A DNA stretch of 64,000 nt from Bacillus sp. NP157 (GCA_018889975.1 CP076546.1:1922001-1986000); one strand, 5' to 3'; counted from the first letter of the stretch, positions 45,000 to 53,974 are shown. Numbers and translations are program-made. Notes: generated by a model from the letters alone, not told the origin.

Positions 45000-46136
45000 G
45001 TGACTTCAGCGACGGTGCTTTTTGCAAGGACATTTCCTGTTGTCCTCACGGACATCCTCGTGAGCACAGACGAACCAGCCCATCATCCGGCCCAGGGTCC
45101 AGTTGACGGAGAGCCTGCCAGGCCTGATGCAGGCCAGCTCCACCCCATGGGATTCGCACGGAAAATCTGGGGTCTGCGGGAGGGTCTCAGCATTGTCTAC
45201 GCTGGCACGGTGCGGGATGCCACATGGTTGCGGGCGAAAATCGAAGAGCAAACGAAAGACACTCCGTATTCCAGGCGCCTCCACGAAGGCATCGAGACGT
45301 TGTGCAACGAGCAGCGCCTGGACGTCAGTTTCATTGTTCTCCAGGCGCTTCCCGACTCCGAAATCGCCCACTTCAGCTACGGGGACGTGGCTGAACATGA
45401 ATCAGCCGTGTTCGGCCACGTCCTGACCATTGGCAGTGCCCAGCAGGCCGTCGTAGGCATACTCGACGCCCGGGGGGCCGCCATCGAGCGCGCAGGCATC
45501 CGGGACGGGGTCGACTACCTCGCGCAATCGGAGGATGTCGGACGTCACATGGAACTCGCCGTGCTCAGCAGCCTGTACGTCACAGGCGCCATGACCCTCG
45601 ATTGCCTCAAGCCCGATTCAAAAATCCGCCACGCCGCAGCGGGCGGCCTTTTTGAAGTCACATGGCCCTTGAACCTCCTCCCTGCCTCCAGCCTCCCGCA
45701 GACCCTGACCGGTTACCTCAGGGGCGTCGGCCAGTTTTTCTTCGACTACAAGGACAATGCGCTCTGGCTGACGAAGGCTGTCATCAATTGGACTGCCGAC
45801 GGCACATCCAAAGTCCTCTTTACGACAGACACGGGTCAATATCCGGCCGGTGGCGACATCTTCATACCCTTGTCGGACATCGGTTGCATCGAGGTTGCTG
45901 ACGAACACACTGATACGCTTCTCAGAGGTCGACCAACCGTGGGCCTCGCGATACCGCTGTCGAGCCTCATCCTCTACATCGACCTTGGAGGTGTTCGCTA
46001 TCACGACCCCGTGACGACAAACGGTGCAGCCCTGTTGACCGTGACCACCACCGTCGACGGCGTCGTCCTCCCCGGTGACCTCCACGCTGCGACCATCGAC
46101 TCGATTGCACGAAGCACCATACGAGGGAGCGTGTGA
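45000..46136 (+). CDS. Proteasome/HslV-like Ntn-hydrolase, TIR-linked
   Basis: 378 residues. GTG at 45,000 with AAGGGA ahead is the best start and gives M-TSATVLFARTFPVVLTDILV. After Met removal Thr is residue 1 and Asp is residue 17, the positions of the proteasome nucleophile and its partner. ARKIWGLREGLSIVYAG then supplies Lys-Ile and the A-G turn of the Lys33/Gly47 region, followed by TVRDATWLRAKI. The family is usually about 200 residues; here roughly 190 further residues of beta-rich sequence follow. A frame upstream of the GTG (TTG at 44,961) would bury the Thr. I infer a threonine peptidase or a sensor derived from one. Confidence 0.6.
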   Translation: MTSATVLFARTFPVVLTDILVSTDEPAHHPAQGPVDGEPARPDAGQLHPMGFARKIWGLREGLSIVYAGTVRDATWLRAKIEEQTKDTPYSRRLHEGIETLCNEQRLDVSFIVLQALPDSEIAHFSYGDVAEHESAVFGHVLTIGSAQQAVVGILDARGAAIERAGIRDGVDYLAQSEDVGRHMELAVLSSLYVTGAMTLDCLKPDSKIRHAAAGGLFEVTWPLNLLPASSLPQTLTGYLRGVGQFFFDYKDNALWLTKAVINWTADGTSKVLFTTDTGQYPAGGDIFIPLSDIGCIEVADEHTDTLLRGRPTVGLAIPLSSLILYIDLGGVRYHDPVTTNGAALLTVTTTVDGVVLPGDLHAATIDSIARSTIRGSV

Positions 46137-46147
46137 GCCATACACGG

Positions 46148-46918
46148 TCACAGCCGGCGCAGGAGCCGGGGGTATGCCGCGGCAGGCAAGGATGCTTCGA
46201 GCACCTGCGCCTCTATTTTGTCGATGGCGTCACCCAGCGTGCGAGCAAAAATCCGGGAGCGCTGGAGGTCGAATCTGGCAAGGCGCGCCGCCTCTGCTTT
46301 CCACTCGTGTGCGAGAACGGCCGAGTCGGCGACAGCTTCGTCGTCAAGCGGGCCAACGGGTGCCACCGAATTCCACGGCCAGCCGCGCGTTTTCATGCTG
46401 CAACTGGGGCTCAATGAGCAAGCATCCGTCCACGGCCATCGGGCGCGGTCAGGTCCCAGCCGCAGAGCGGGCACCAACTGCCGATGTTCGCCCACGTGGT
46501 CGCTGACCCATTCGCGCATGGCGGCCCGCTGCGCCGCCGTCCAGTCGAGTGAGGACGCTGCAAGCATTTCAACGCACCGGCGGCTCCGGTGCAGCTCAGG
46601 CTGCGTGCGGTACCAGCAGCGCCAAAGATCGCGGAGCGTGGGGAAGACAAAGTGACCCGCCATCCGGAACCCACACCCGATGTCGTCCGTCAACCGCCAC
46701 ACGTGCACAGCGCCGCCCGCACAATCGCCCGGGCCCGGCTCCGCCTTGAGATGGCGGCCGAATGAAGCAAAGTAGGCGCGTGTCTCGTCGACGCCGGGAT
46801 ACCGGACGTCGCTACAGGTCGCGGCCAATCCGGTGGCACGGGCCGCTGTCCCCTCCGACGCGCGCGCGTCGTCGTCGAATCGCAGGGCTGCAGGGTTGAA
46901 CAATCTCGTCGGGACCAT
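46148..46918 (-). CDS. RWPW/GWPW family protein 1
   Basis: 256 residues, no named family. Landmarks: TRAYFASFG near 46-54, FPTLRDLWRCWYRTQP (92-107), RWPW (160-163), GWPW (179-182), ARFD (214-217). The same landmarks in the same order occur in the protein at 53,207-53,974 and, less strictly, at 56,141-56,791. Convergent with the Ntn-hydrolase gene (11 bases). A TTGACG promoter starts 55 bases before the ATG. Confidence 0.65.
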   Translation of the reverse strand: MVPTRLFNPAALRFDDDARASEGTAARATGLAATCSDVRYPGVDETRAYFASFGRHLKAEPGPGDCAGGAVHVWRLTDDIGCGFRMAGHFVFPTLRDLWRCWYRTQPELHRSRRCVEMLAASSLDWTAAQRAAMREWVSDHVGEHRQLVPALRLGPDRARWPWTDACSLSPSCSMKTRGWPWNSVAPVGPLDDEAVADSAVLAHEWKAEAARLARFDLQRSRIFARTLGDAIDKIEAQVLEASLPAAAYPRLLRRL

Positions 46919-46944
46919 GGCATTACCACAAGGGAGAACCCTCT

Positions 46945-46973
46945 GAGCCTGGCGTGCCGCGGGAGTGCGTCAA
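46945..46973 (-). promoter_or_regulatory. Promoter of RWPW/GWPW gene 46,148-46,918
   Basis: Minus strand TTGACG (46,973 to 46,968), 17-base spacer ending GCC, then AGGCTC (46,950 to 46,945). It differs from the 53,974 and 57,647 promoters by one base in each hexamer. Confidence 0.5.
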
Positions 46974-47040
46974 TGCGGGTGCGACAGATTGCCCACGTGC
47001 GTGTCGAAGGTGCCAGGGCGGCCTGAACGACCGCCGGATG

Positions 47041-47844
47041 TCAGGGCGTGCTCCCCGGGGCGGGTGCGCTGGCGACCTGGACGGTTGCATTGCCGCCAAA
47101 CATGGACTGTTCATTGAACAAATCACCGACCACACGGCGCGCGTTGGCCACTGCCCAGGTCCACTCCCCTTGCTTGGGCGGGGTGCCCTGCCACCACTCC
47201 GCGTAGTGGGTCGCGTTGCGCATGCGGTTAAGCTCGGCGACCAACAAAGGTGGGAGGTTCCTGTCGACGGCGACCTTGGCGATCATTTGTTCCAGGCCCG
47301 TGGAGGCGGAGGTTGACCCATCCGCACCGCCGAGCGCGAGCAGGCCCTTGCGGAGCAGCATCCGCGCAAGAACGACGGTCGCCCATTCGTTGCTCTTGAT
47401 GGTGTCAAAGACGGCATCCAGGTCATTTGCCCCCATGAAACCCGTGCGGACCACCCTGGAAAATCCTTCGTTGGCCTTGTCGGCCGCAAAGGACGCTTTG
47501 AGGTCACCAAAGCCGACATCAGAGACCCGCCCCAGCAAGCCCTTGATTGCCGGATGGAGCAGCGAGATGATCGCAATTGCAGCGATCGGCCAGGAAAGGT
47601 CGTGGATGAGCTCATTCCATGAAAACGGCTTGTCATCCCCTTTCTTGTCGGCGACCTGTGGTGTCTGGGTGATGGTCACCCGTGCCGATGCAGCCGTCGC
47701 ATCGACATCCATGCGCGCCCCACTGGCGCCGTCCAGGGCCGAGTGTGCGGCCGACGCGGGCGCCGTCGTTGCCGCGGCCGGCGGATGGACAACAACTGGG
47801 GAAGAAAGACCCAGCCACAGCATCACGCCCAATCCAATGTTCAT
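47041..47844 (-). CDS. Hypothetical membrane-anchored protein
   Basis: 267 residues. A signal-like N-terminus (IGLGVMLWLGLSSPVVV), an Ala/Thr-rich periplasmic stretch, a membrane helix near 86-103 (PIAAIAIISLLHPAIKGLLG) and a cytoplasmic helical domain with LNRMRNATHYAEWWQG. The Arg-Asn/His spacing in that helix recalls HEPN-type domains but is not decisive. Start at the second ATG, with AAGGG nine bases upstream. It is divergent from the second TIR gene and could be its membrane partner; that is inference. Confidence 0.5.
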   Translation of the reverse strand: MNIGLGVMLWLGLSSPVVVHPPAAATTAPASAAHSALDGASGARMDVDATAASARVTITQTPQVADKKGDDKPFSWNELIHDLSWPIAAIAIISLLHPAIKGLLGRVSDVGFGDLKASFAADKANEGFSRVVRTGFMGANDLDAVFDTIKSNEWATVVLARMLLRKGLLALGGADGSTSASTGLEQMIAKVAVDRNLPPLLVAELNRMRNATHYAEWWQGTPPKQGEWTWAVANARRVVGDLFNEQSMFGGNATVQVASAPAPGSTP

Positions 47845-48050
47845 GGTCATCCCTTATGGTGGTTGTCCTGCAGCACGTTCGGCGCTGGCGGCATCCGAAG
47901 ACATGCGCCCCTGATATCGGCCACTTTCCCACGCCCTTTAGCCTCGGCACCAGGCTATGGCCGGGGCGTTTTTTGATCGCTACACTTCGCGCACCCACAC
48001 AGGACACCGCCGCCTCCGCCAAGCGGCTCATCACCGACAGGGACGACACG

Positions 48051-48893
48051 ATGTTCAACGGCTTCAGGCTCACCATGGGCAACAGTGATCCGTTTGCGCG
48101 GTGGGCGAAGCGCGGCCGGGATGTCCTCGAATCGACATGGCCAGCGCCACACCGGCGGCTCGACAAGTTCATCAGTACCGGCGTGCTTGACGGCGACGCC
48201 ATCAGGGAAAAGTGGTTCGGCAAGACAGACGCTCACGTGTTCATCTCCCACTCGCACGACGATGAGGCAAAGGCCATCGGGCTTGCGGGATTTCTCCACC
48301 AGGAGCTGGGCTTGCTGCCGTTCGTCGACTCCCTCATCTGGGGTGACAGCCGCAAGCTCCTGCGCCGCATTGACGAGGAACATTGCCGGAACAAGGCAGG
48401 GACAGGGTTTGATTACCAGCAGCGCAACTATTCTACGAGCCATGTCCACATGATGCTGGCAACGTCCCTGACCGCTGCAATGGACAGCTGTGAGGCGCTC
48501 ATGTTCATGGACACGCCGAAGTCCATCAGCATTGCCGATGCAAATTCGCCGGAGCTGGGCAAGGTGGCCACCGCCTCCCCGTGGATATATCACGAGCTGA
48601 TGACCTCCACGATGCTTCGACGCAAACCAGACCCTCGTCGATTCCCTGAAACGGCTTCGGTGGAGATGCATACCGGTGTGGTTGAGGCACGTGATCCTTA
48701 CATTGCGAACCGAGCCCCGGTCGCCCACCTCATCCCCCTAACAGCGAGCCTCCTTTTACACTGCCGACGAGCTCGGCACACCGGTTTTGACGCGCTCGAC
48801 TGGCTGTACGCCCTGCCGGCACCCGAGCCTGTCGAAGGCCGGGAGACGTTTTCGGACTACCTCGGACGCCATGGAAGCAGGCTCGTCCGTTGA
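48051..48893 (+). CDS. TIR-domain protein 2
   Basis: 280 residues, AGGGA before the ATG. Paralogue of the TIR protein at 44,156: AHVFISHSHDDE (61-72), GLLPFVDSLIW (87-97), an identical NYSTSHVHMMLA block (126-137) and ASPWIYHEL with catalytic Glu182. It differs by a longer C-terminal tail. Divergent membrane protein gene at its 5' side and no proteasome-like partner at its 3' side. Both TIR proteins start M-x-x-G-F and share DGD and W-F around residue 50, so the N-terminal 60 residues are a conserved extra domain. Confidence 0.85.
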   Translation: MFNGFRLTMGNSDPFARWAKRGRDVLESTWPAPHRRLDKFISTGVLDGDAIREKWFGKTDAHVFISHSHDDEAKAIGLAGFLHQELGLLPFVDSLIWGDSRKLLRRIDEEHCRNKAGTGFDYQQRNYSTSHVHMMLATSLTAAMDSCEALMFMDTPKSISIADANSPELGKVATASPWIYHELMTSTMLRRKPDPRRFPETASVEMHTGVVEARDPYIANRAPVAHLIPLTASLLLHCRRARHTGFDALDWLYALPAPEPVEGRETFSDYLGRHGSRLVR

Positions 48894-49141
48894 GTTGACG
48901 CTGGCGTGGTCAAGCGGGACGCTCCTTCGCGCGGCAAGATGCCCAGCCCGGGTGGCTTGACGATGGGTCCATTCGTGCCAGGTTGAAGGGGCATCCACTG
49001 TCCTGAGATCCCTTTCTTTCACCCACGCCGTCTGTGTCGTCTGCGGCATGATCACGATGCGCGACCCCGCCCCGCTGGCGACGTGTCGCATCGCATCGCA
49101 TCGCGCCGAGCCTCTGGAAGGCGGGCGTGCGTGAACACACC

Positions 49142-49732
49142 TCAGCGGGTCAGCTCGAGCAGGTGGCCATCCATATGGCCCTCCCGCACGGCCCGCCGGA
49201 CGACACTCAGCGCCTTTGCGCCGTAGGCAATGAGTGCCGACGGTGCACCGGCCGTGCCGACCTCCTCCCCCTCCCCATTGGCGAACTTCAACCGGCCGCG
49301 AAAGAAAAACACCGCACTGGTATTGGGATGCGAGAAGACGGTGTCGTGAAACGCCTTCGTGTCAGTGCGCGCAAAGATGAGCAACAAGCCATTGCCGTGG
49401 CTTGCGAGCTTTTCCATCCATTTGGCGCACTCGGCGCCATAGGGCGGATTGACCCAGTAGAAGTCGTCAGGGCTCCACGGACGGTTGAAGCCATCCTGCT
49501 GCTTGTTGAAATGCCTCCGCGCCGTCTTCCAGTACCGCACGGGCGGTGCGCAGGGGTCGACGTCGGCATTGGTTGGCAGGTCCAGGGCGTCGACGAGCCA
49601 GCGGGGCGTCAGCCACGTCTCCTCGCCCTCAGTCCGGTCATGTCGGAAACCGCGCCGGACGGGCGGCTTCTTACGGGTGGACGCTCCTGCCGGGGCGGTC
49701 GTGGGGGTGGTGGGCCTGGGAATACGGGTCAT
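49142..49732 (-). CDS. Phage-type DNA N6-adenine methyltransferase
   Basis: 196 residues. The core TWLTPRWLVDALDLP, then DVDPCAPP, FYWVNPPYG (the N-P-P-Y motif IV of adenine methyltransferases) and VFFFRGRLKFANG are typical of the Dam family carried by phages (PF05869). Starts at MTRIPRPTT with AAAGGAG upstream. No partner endonuclease is adjacent. Solitary methyltransferases of this kind are phage or prophage genes; here it may be a relic or an anti-restriction gene. Confidence 0.85.
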   Translation of the reverse strand: MTRIPRPTTPTTAPAGASTRKKPPVRRGFRHDRTEGEETWLTPRWLVDALDLPTNADVDPCAPPVRYWKTARRHFNKQQDGFNRPWSPDDFYWVNPPYGAECAKWMEKLASHGNGLLLIFARTDTKAFHDTVFSHPNTSAVFFFRGRLKFANGEGEEVGTAGAPSALIAYGAKALSVVRRAVREGHMDGHLLELTR

Positions 49733-49862
49733 GGCGTTGCTCCTTTGCTTGGGAGCAACGGACATTTGAGGGGATCAGGCCCAACGCGAACGTGATCCCC
49801 GGTCTTCGCAGAGCGTCGGGTGGCAGGGACAGGCATCCGGCAGGGCAACCTGTCTCAGGGCG

Positions 49863-51056
49863 CTAGTTGCTGCCGCGAGCCGTTGTCGCCTCGGTGGAAT
49901 AGAACGTCATTTCGAAGGCTTTCTCGCCTGTGTCTGTTCTGACGCAGGTGACGGTCTTGAGAGCCTCGACGGGGTGCTGATGCTCGAAGGCATGAAGGAA
50001 TTCCTGGCCAACACCTTGCACCAAGGCCGCCGACAGCTTTGTTCCAGGACAGCTGAAGTTGAAGTGGGCTTCGTTGGTGAGCCCGGTGTCCGGGTCAATG
50101 AAAACGGCTTTGACGTTCAACACGATGATCGCTCCTGAATCCTTTGCAGTCTGGAAGTGTTGCCGATTGAAGTGTTCATCGAACAAGGGGCCAGCCGCGC
50201 GTTGACCCACCTTGCTTGCCAGCTCAATGGCTTTGAACGCGAGCAACCTGGCTTCGGCCTGCTGCTCGGGTTTCCACGTGTCTTTGCGTTTGATGTTGCC
50301 GTGAAAGTAAAAGCCGCGCTGGTCGACGAGATGGTCGATGACGTCACCGACGGACGGTCCAGCAGCAAGCAGCGTGGCCGTGGGCGAGGGTCCGGCATCG
50401 GGGTAAGGGATGGGCGTGGTGATGATCTCCTGGATGAGCCCCGTAAGCACATGGCTTTTCCGGAAGACGGCCTTCAGGGCTTCTCCCTTGAACTTGCCTT
50501 CCCCGAAAAGGAATTCGACAAGCAGGAACGAATAACGGAACGAATCGATAAACCGTTGCTTCGCCATTGCATCCCGGGCGGAGGTGAGGAGCGCGGCTTC
50601 AAAGACAGGCGCAGGCCCGGCCGCCGCCGCCATGACCGCCCTTGTGAGCATTGAGAAATTGAGGTGATGGACGGGCTCATGTAATCCCATCTTTATCGAC
50701 TGCACCTGGATTTCCCCCGCTTCGTCGGGATGCTCCGGCTCGAACTCGGCCGTTATCTCACTGGTGGCAAGGCCGACACCGAAAAAGCACTGCAGAAATC
50801 CCATGGCCTGGTCAAGAAGAAAGCGCAGGTGCCCTACCTGGTGGTCACGGCCGTGGATCTCCAACATTGCCACGCCGTCACCCGCCGGACGAATGGCTGG
50901 TGCAAGGGTCATGGGCTGGTTGTTGAAGACCACTTCGAGATCCTGTGCCAACCCGTCTTTTTCAATGACGCGGCAGATGCCGCCCGCAACGGGAAACGGC
51001 CAGTGGTCGGGGATCCTCGTTTTTGTGGTGAAAGGAACGGTATATCGAATACGCAT
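49863..51056 (-). CDS. HEPN-like protein 2
   Basis: 397 residues. Near 235-280 it reads HLVDQRGFYFHGN: Arg247, four residues, His252, the HEPN R-X4-6-H signature. DSFRYSFLLVEFLFGEGKFK precedes it, as in HEPN-type proteins that pair two helix bundles. The rest is unassigned: the N-terminal 130 residues are beta-rich, the last 90 residues contain FIDPDTGLTNEAHFNFSCPG. Tail of a leftward group beginning at 53,974. The gap of 135 bases to the gene at 51,192 suggests an independent promoter. Confidence 0.62.
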   Translation of the reverse strand: MRIRYTVPFTTKTRIPDHWPFPVAGGICRVIEKDGLAQDLEVVFNNQPMTLAPAIRPAGDGVAMLEIHGRDHQVGHLRFLLDQAMGFLQCFFGVGLATSEITAEFEPEHPDEAGEIQVQSIKMGLHEPVHHLNFSMLTRAVMAAAAGPAPVFEAALLTSARDAMAKQRFIDSFRYSFLLVEFLFGEGKFKGEALKAVFRKSHVLTGLIQEIITTPIPYPDAGPSPTATLLAAGPSVGDVIDHLVDQRGFYFHGNIKRKDTWKPEQQAEARLLAFKAIELASKVGQRAAGPLFDEHFNRQHFQTAKDSGAIIVLNVKAVFIDPDTGLTNEAHFNFSCPGTKLSAALVQGVGQEFLHAFEHQHPVEALKTVTCVRTDTGEKAFEMTFYSTEATTARGSN

Positions 51057-51191
51057 GGGTTCTCCGCATTTCCGATTGCAACGTCCGGTGGCACTCGACC
51101 GTTCGGGCCATCTTGCGTGAAGGGTACTCGGACTTTTGAGCCCAACCGACAGTCGACCGAACGTCGACGAGCCAACTGCGCGACGTTGTCG

Positions 51192-51740
51192 TCACAGCGG
51201 CGTCCGGAACGTCTCGCCAGAGGCCTCCGGAAGGTCCCTGAGGAGCACGCGGCGCAGCGTCAGCGCGTCACCCGCACGGACGGACTCGACCATGACCTCC
51301 AGTACGCTCTCGACGAGGTCCACCCATGGCTCGCGCGCACTGGTGTCCTCCCATGCCAAGGTCACTGCCTCGAACGCCGACATCACCCGCACGGCCATGC
51401 CCTGCCCTCGCATGGCCTCGACGAGCACCTCCGGGGGAAGACCGGGGACAAGCGGCGACCCGACGACGGCCTCAATCGTGCCGTCGGCGGCGAGGCGTAC
51501 GACGAATTCGATGCCAAGCTCCAGCACCTTGGCCGGGTCGAGGGTCTCGTCGCCCTCAACAGGCGCAGCCACCGCCCCGACCTTCGCCACGGCGGGATGC
51601 TGACCCACGGCCGCAAAGTGCCGTGTCCCACCGAGAATCGCATTCAGATCGTTGCGCACCCACTGCCAGCGCACCTCGAACTCCACCGACTGCGGCAGCG
51701 GCACCCTCCCGACTGCCGGGGCATCCTTTCCTGTCGTCAT
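51192..51740 (-). CDS. Hypothetical protein
   Basis: 182 residues; the start overlaps the stop codon of the gene at 51,737 (ATGA). Acidic, with PQSVEFEVRWQWVRNDLNA at the N-terminus and a helical C-terminal half (LVESVLEVMVESVRAGD). No family recognised. Fourth gene of the leftward set that starts with the RWPW/GWPW gene at 53,974. Confidence 0.6.
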   Translation of the reverse strand: MTTGKDAPAVGRVPLPQSVEFEVRWQWVRNDLNAILGGTRHFAAVGQHPAVAKVGAVAAPVEGDETLDPAKVLELGIEFVVRLAADGTIEAVVGSPLVPGLPPEVLVEAMRGQGMAVRVMSAFEAVTLAWEDTSAREPWVDLVESVLEVMVESVRAGDALTLRRVLLRDLPEASGETFRTPL

Positions 51741-52351
51741 CGGCGTTTGTGCTCCTTGCGGCGGGCATGCCCCTGGTCGATGAGCTGCGCACGCCAGTCC
51801 AATGGTGGCAGCACACCGCGCTTTTTTTCTTCCTCGGTGAGCTCGGGCTCAAAGTGCGCTTTGAGGGCACGCTCCAGGGAGAGTTTGCTCATCCCGTGGG
51901 CAAAGGCGGCGACTTCCACGCCAACCCAATCGGCGTCCTGCATCATCGACAGCGCCCGCCGGATGCCCCGATGGTTGAGGGCATCGACGGCGACTGCACG
52001 CTTGCTCCCCAACGCATGCGGATTGAGCGGGCCTCCCGCTTCCCTCTCGACGCGTGCCTTGCACTTTCGTGCAAAGCGGATGGCCACATCACGGGCCCGT
52101 TTTTGTTCTTTGTCGTCGTGCGGCACCTTGTCATCCCCTTTGCCCGCAGCGCGGTACAGGTCATAGAGGGCTTTCGGCACAGCGTCAATGACGGATTCCT
52201 TGGGCACAGCACCCTCCGTGTAAGCCTCGATCGGCCCGGGCATGATGCAGGGGATATGATGCCTGCTCAAGCGCTCCGGACAATGCGCCCTCAGCAGCCG
52301 TTCCGCGCCCTGCAAACGGACGTCCTGCGGAACGCTTGTGCGCAGGGCCAC
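51737..52351 (-). CDS. Hypothetical basic protein
   Basis: 204 residues if the GTG at 52,351 is used; an ATG at 52,243 (MPGPIEAYTEGAV) is an alternative, neither with a good ribosome site. Very basic (KALYDLYRAAGKGDD, RDVAIRFARKCKARVERE, ending RRKEHKRR), so nucleic-acid binding is possible. Starts 3 bases after the ankyrin stop codon and overlaps the next gene, so it is certainly in the same operon. Confidence 0.6.
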   Translation of the reverse strand: MALRTSVPQDVRLQGAERLLRAHCPERLSRHHIPCIMPGPIEAYTEGAVPKESVIDAVPKALYDLYRAAGKGDDKVPHDDKEQKRARDVAIRFARKCKARVEREAGGPLNPHALGSKRAVAVDALNHRGIRRALSMMQDADWVGVEVAAFAHGMSKLSLERALKAHFEPELTEEEKKRGVLPPLDWRAQLIDQGHARRKEHKRR

Positions 52352-52354
52352 AAG

Positions 52355-53134
52355 TCAGAGACGGGGCACGGCATCCCGTGTGCGTCCCGCCGGCAGGGCC
52401 CGTTCGAGAACCATTGTTTCGATGACGCGGGCAATGCGAGGCCCCAGGTATTCGGTGACCGGGACGTCGTCCTCGTCGATGACGTCGAGGCGGACGCCGG
52501 CCTCAAGAAGAAAGCCGATGACCAGAGGATGGTGGGCGTATGCAATCAGCGTCCGACCGTGGGTGTCGACCTGATGGATGTCACCGAATTGGGCAAGCAA
52601 CGGCAGCAACCGGAGCTCACGGTGTTCAGAATCGAGCAGTGTGGCGTACACCATCGCGGTGATGTCTTCAATCTGGGGAGGCTCCTCGCCAGTGGGATCG
52701 TATCCGTAGTTCATGGCTTCGAGATCCGTGCGGAGGCCTGTCTCAAGCACCGCACGCACAGTGGCCATCTCCCGCTCTTGCATGGCGCGTTCAAGCGTCT
52801 GATGCAGGGTTGGCATCAGGTCAATGTCAGTTGGCGCGAACGGCCCACCATTCGCCCATCGCGCCTCGTCGAGCCACTTGTATCCCAGGGCCTCGAGTTC
52901 CGCGGCGGTGAACCGTTCCCGCAATGTCTTCCGGCTCATCTGGACCAGGCCATAGGCCGCGTCGAAGCCAGGGGTGTCTGGCCCCAGCGTGGTCGGTGGA
53001 AGGCGGACAAGGTCGTTCACGGAAGTGTCCAGGTGAGGTACTCCTTCCACGTTAACGAGGAACTGGCGATCGTCAAGGGGTGCACCGGATTTTGACCACC
53101 AGACGCATGCAAAGGCGTGACATGTCGTTCCCAT
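52355..53134 (-). CDS. Ankyrin-repeat protein 2
   Basis: 259 residues. Recognisable repeats lie in the second half: LRLLPLLAQFGDIHQVDTHG, RTLIAYAHHPLVIGFLLEAG. The GDIxQVDxHGRTL segment is repeated in the ankyrin protein at 54,693 (GDIGQVDSHGRTL). It sits 72 bases after the RWPW/GWPW gene at 53,207 and is followed by two further coupled genes. Confidence 0.75.
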   Translation of the reverse strand: MGTTCHAFACVWWSKSGAPLDDRQFLVNVEGVPHLDTSVNDLVRLPPTTLGPDTPGFDAAYGLVQMSRKTLRERFTAAELEALGYKWLDEARWANGGPFAPTDIDLMPTLHQTLERAMQEREMATVRAVLETGLRTDLEAMNYGYDPTGEEPPQIEDITAMVYATLLDSEHRELRLLPLLAQFGDIHQVDTHGRTLIAYAHHPLVIGFLLEAGVRLDVIDEDDVPVTEYLGPRIARVIETMVLERALPAGRTRDAVPRL

Positions 53135-53206
53135 AAACGTTACGTGTGACGTTTGGTGGGGACTGCCGTGCCCGCGCCGACCGGATTGGACCTGCCCACA
53201 CCGGCC

Positions 53207-53974
53207 TCAATGCAAGGTGGGGCTGCCACTGGTGCCTCCCTCCGTCCCGGCCACTGATGCCGAGGGCCCATCAATGACATCTCCAGCCCCGGGTTCGTCG
53301 CCCTCACCACCATCCTCATCGCACGCCGCGCCACTGCCGCTCACGAGTTCCTGCAAGGTCCCGTCCATGACTGCCCGGACGGCGGTGAAATAGGAGACCG
53401 CATAGCGCATGTCAAACCAGTGCAGCCTGACTGCATCGTCCGCCCAGCCCTCGCGCCGCTGGATCTCGAGCCCGTCAGCCGGGCTCTCGGGAATGGTCGA
53501 CCACGGCCAACCGACTCCTTCAATGTGCCAAGCACGCCGCTGTCGGATGGCACACCAGGGCCAACGGGTCTCGTCGATGTCCACGATCTTCTTGCCATAC
53601 CACTCGCGCGGCTCGCCATTTAGGTCGATCCAGCGGTCGACTTCCGCCCGCTCCTCTGGCGAGGCATTGACCAAATGCTCCCTGATGAGCTCAATACAAC
53701 GAGCCTCCCGGGCAAAGCGCTGCTGGGTTGCAGCCCACGCGCGCCACAGACGGGCCAGGGTCGGGAACTCGGCGACTTCGTCGGTCGATTCGCCGGCTTG
53801 CAGCGAGCGGGGCCGCCAGTGCGCGGGCATCGGATAGGGTGTTTCATCGACGTCGGCCAGCCACCAGGCTTCCGGTTTACCGTTGGCTCCAACACGGTGC
53901 TCCAGGACAAAACCGGTCTGTTCGAAATAGCGGCGCATCTGGGGTGCCGATGGCGTGCCTCTTGAGGTCTTCAT
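53207..53974 (-). CDS. RWPW/GWPW family protein 2
   Basis: 255 residues; AGGAG seven bases before the ATG at 53,974. Landmarks MRRYFEQTG (13-21), FPTLARLWRAW (70-80), RWPW (137-140), GWPW (155-158) and HWFD (185-188) match the protein at 46,148-46,918. The C-terminal 45 residues are an acidic, Gly-rich disordered tail (EDGGEGDEPGAGD). First gene of a leftward operon with ankyrin and two unknown proteins. It is divergent from a 42-residue peptide gene. Confidence 0.68.
   Translation of the reverse strand: MKTSRGTPSAPQMRRYFEQTGFVLEHRVGANGKPEAWWLADVDETPYPMPAHWRPRSLQAGESTDEVAEFPTLARLWRAWAATQQRFAREARCIELIREHLVNASPEERAEVDRWIDLNGEPREWYGKKIVDIDETRWPWCAIRQRRAWHIEGVGWPWSTIPESPADGLEIQRREGWADDAVRLHWFDMRYAVSYFTAVRAVMDGTLQELVSGSGAACDEDGGEGDEPGAGDVIDGPSASVAGTEGGTSGSPTLH

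Noticed and set aside
44156-48893. Thoeris system call for the TIR genes
   Set aside because: No ThsA-like SIR2/SLOG or membrane effector with the expected domains is next to either TIR gene; the partner is proteasome-like.
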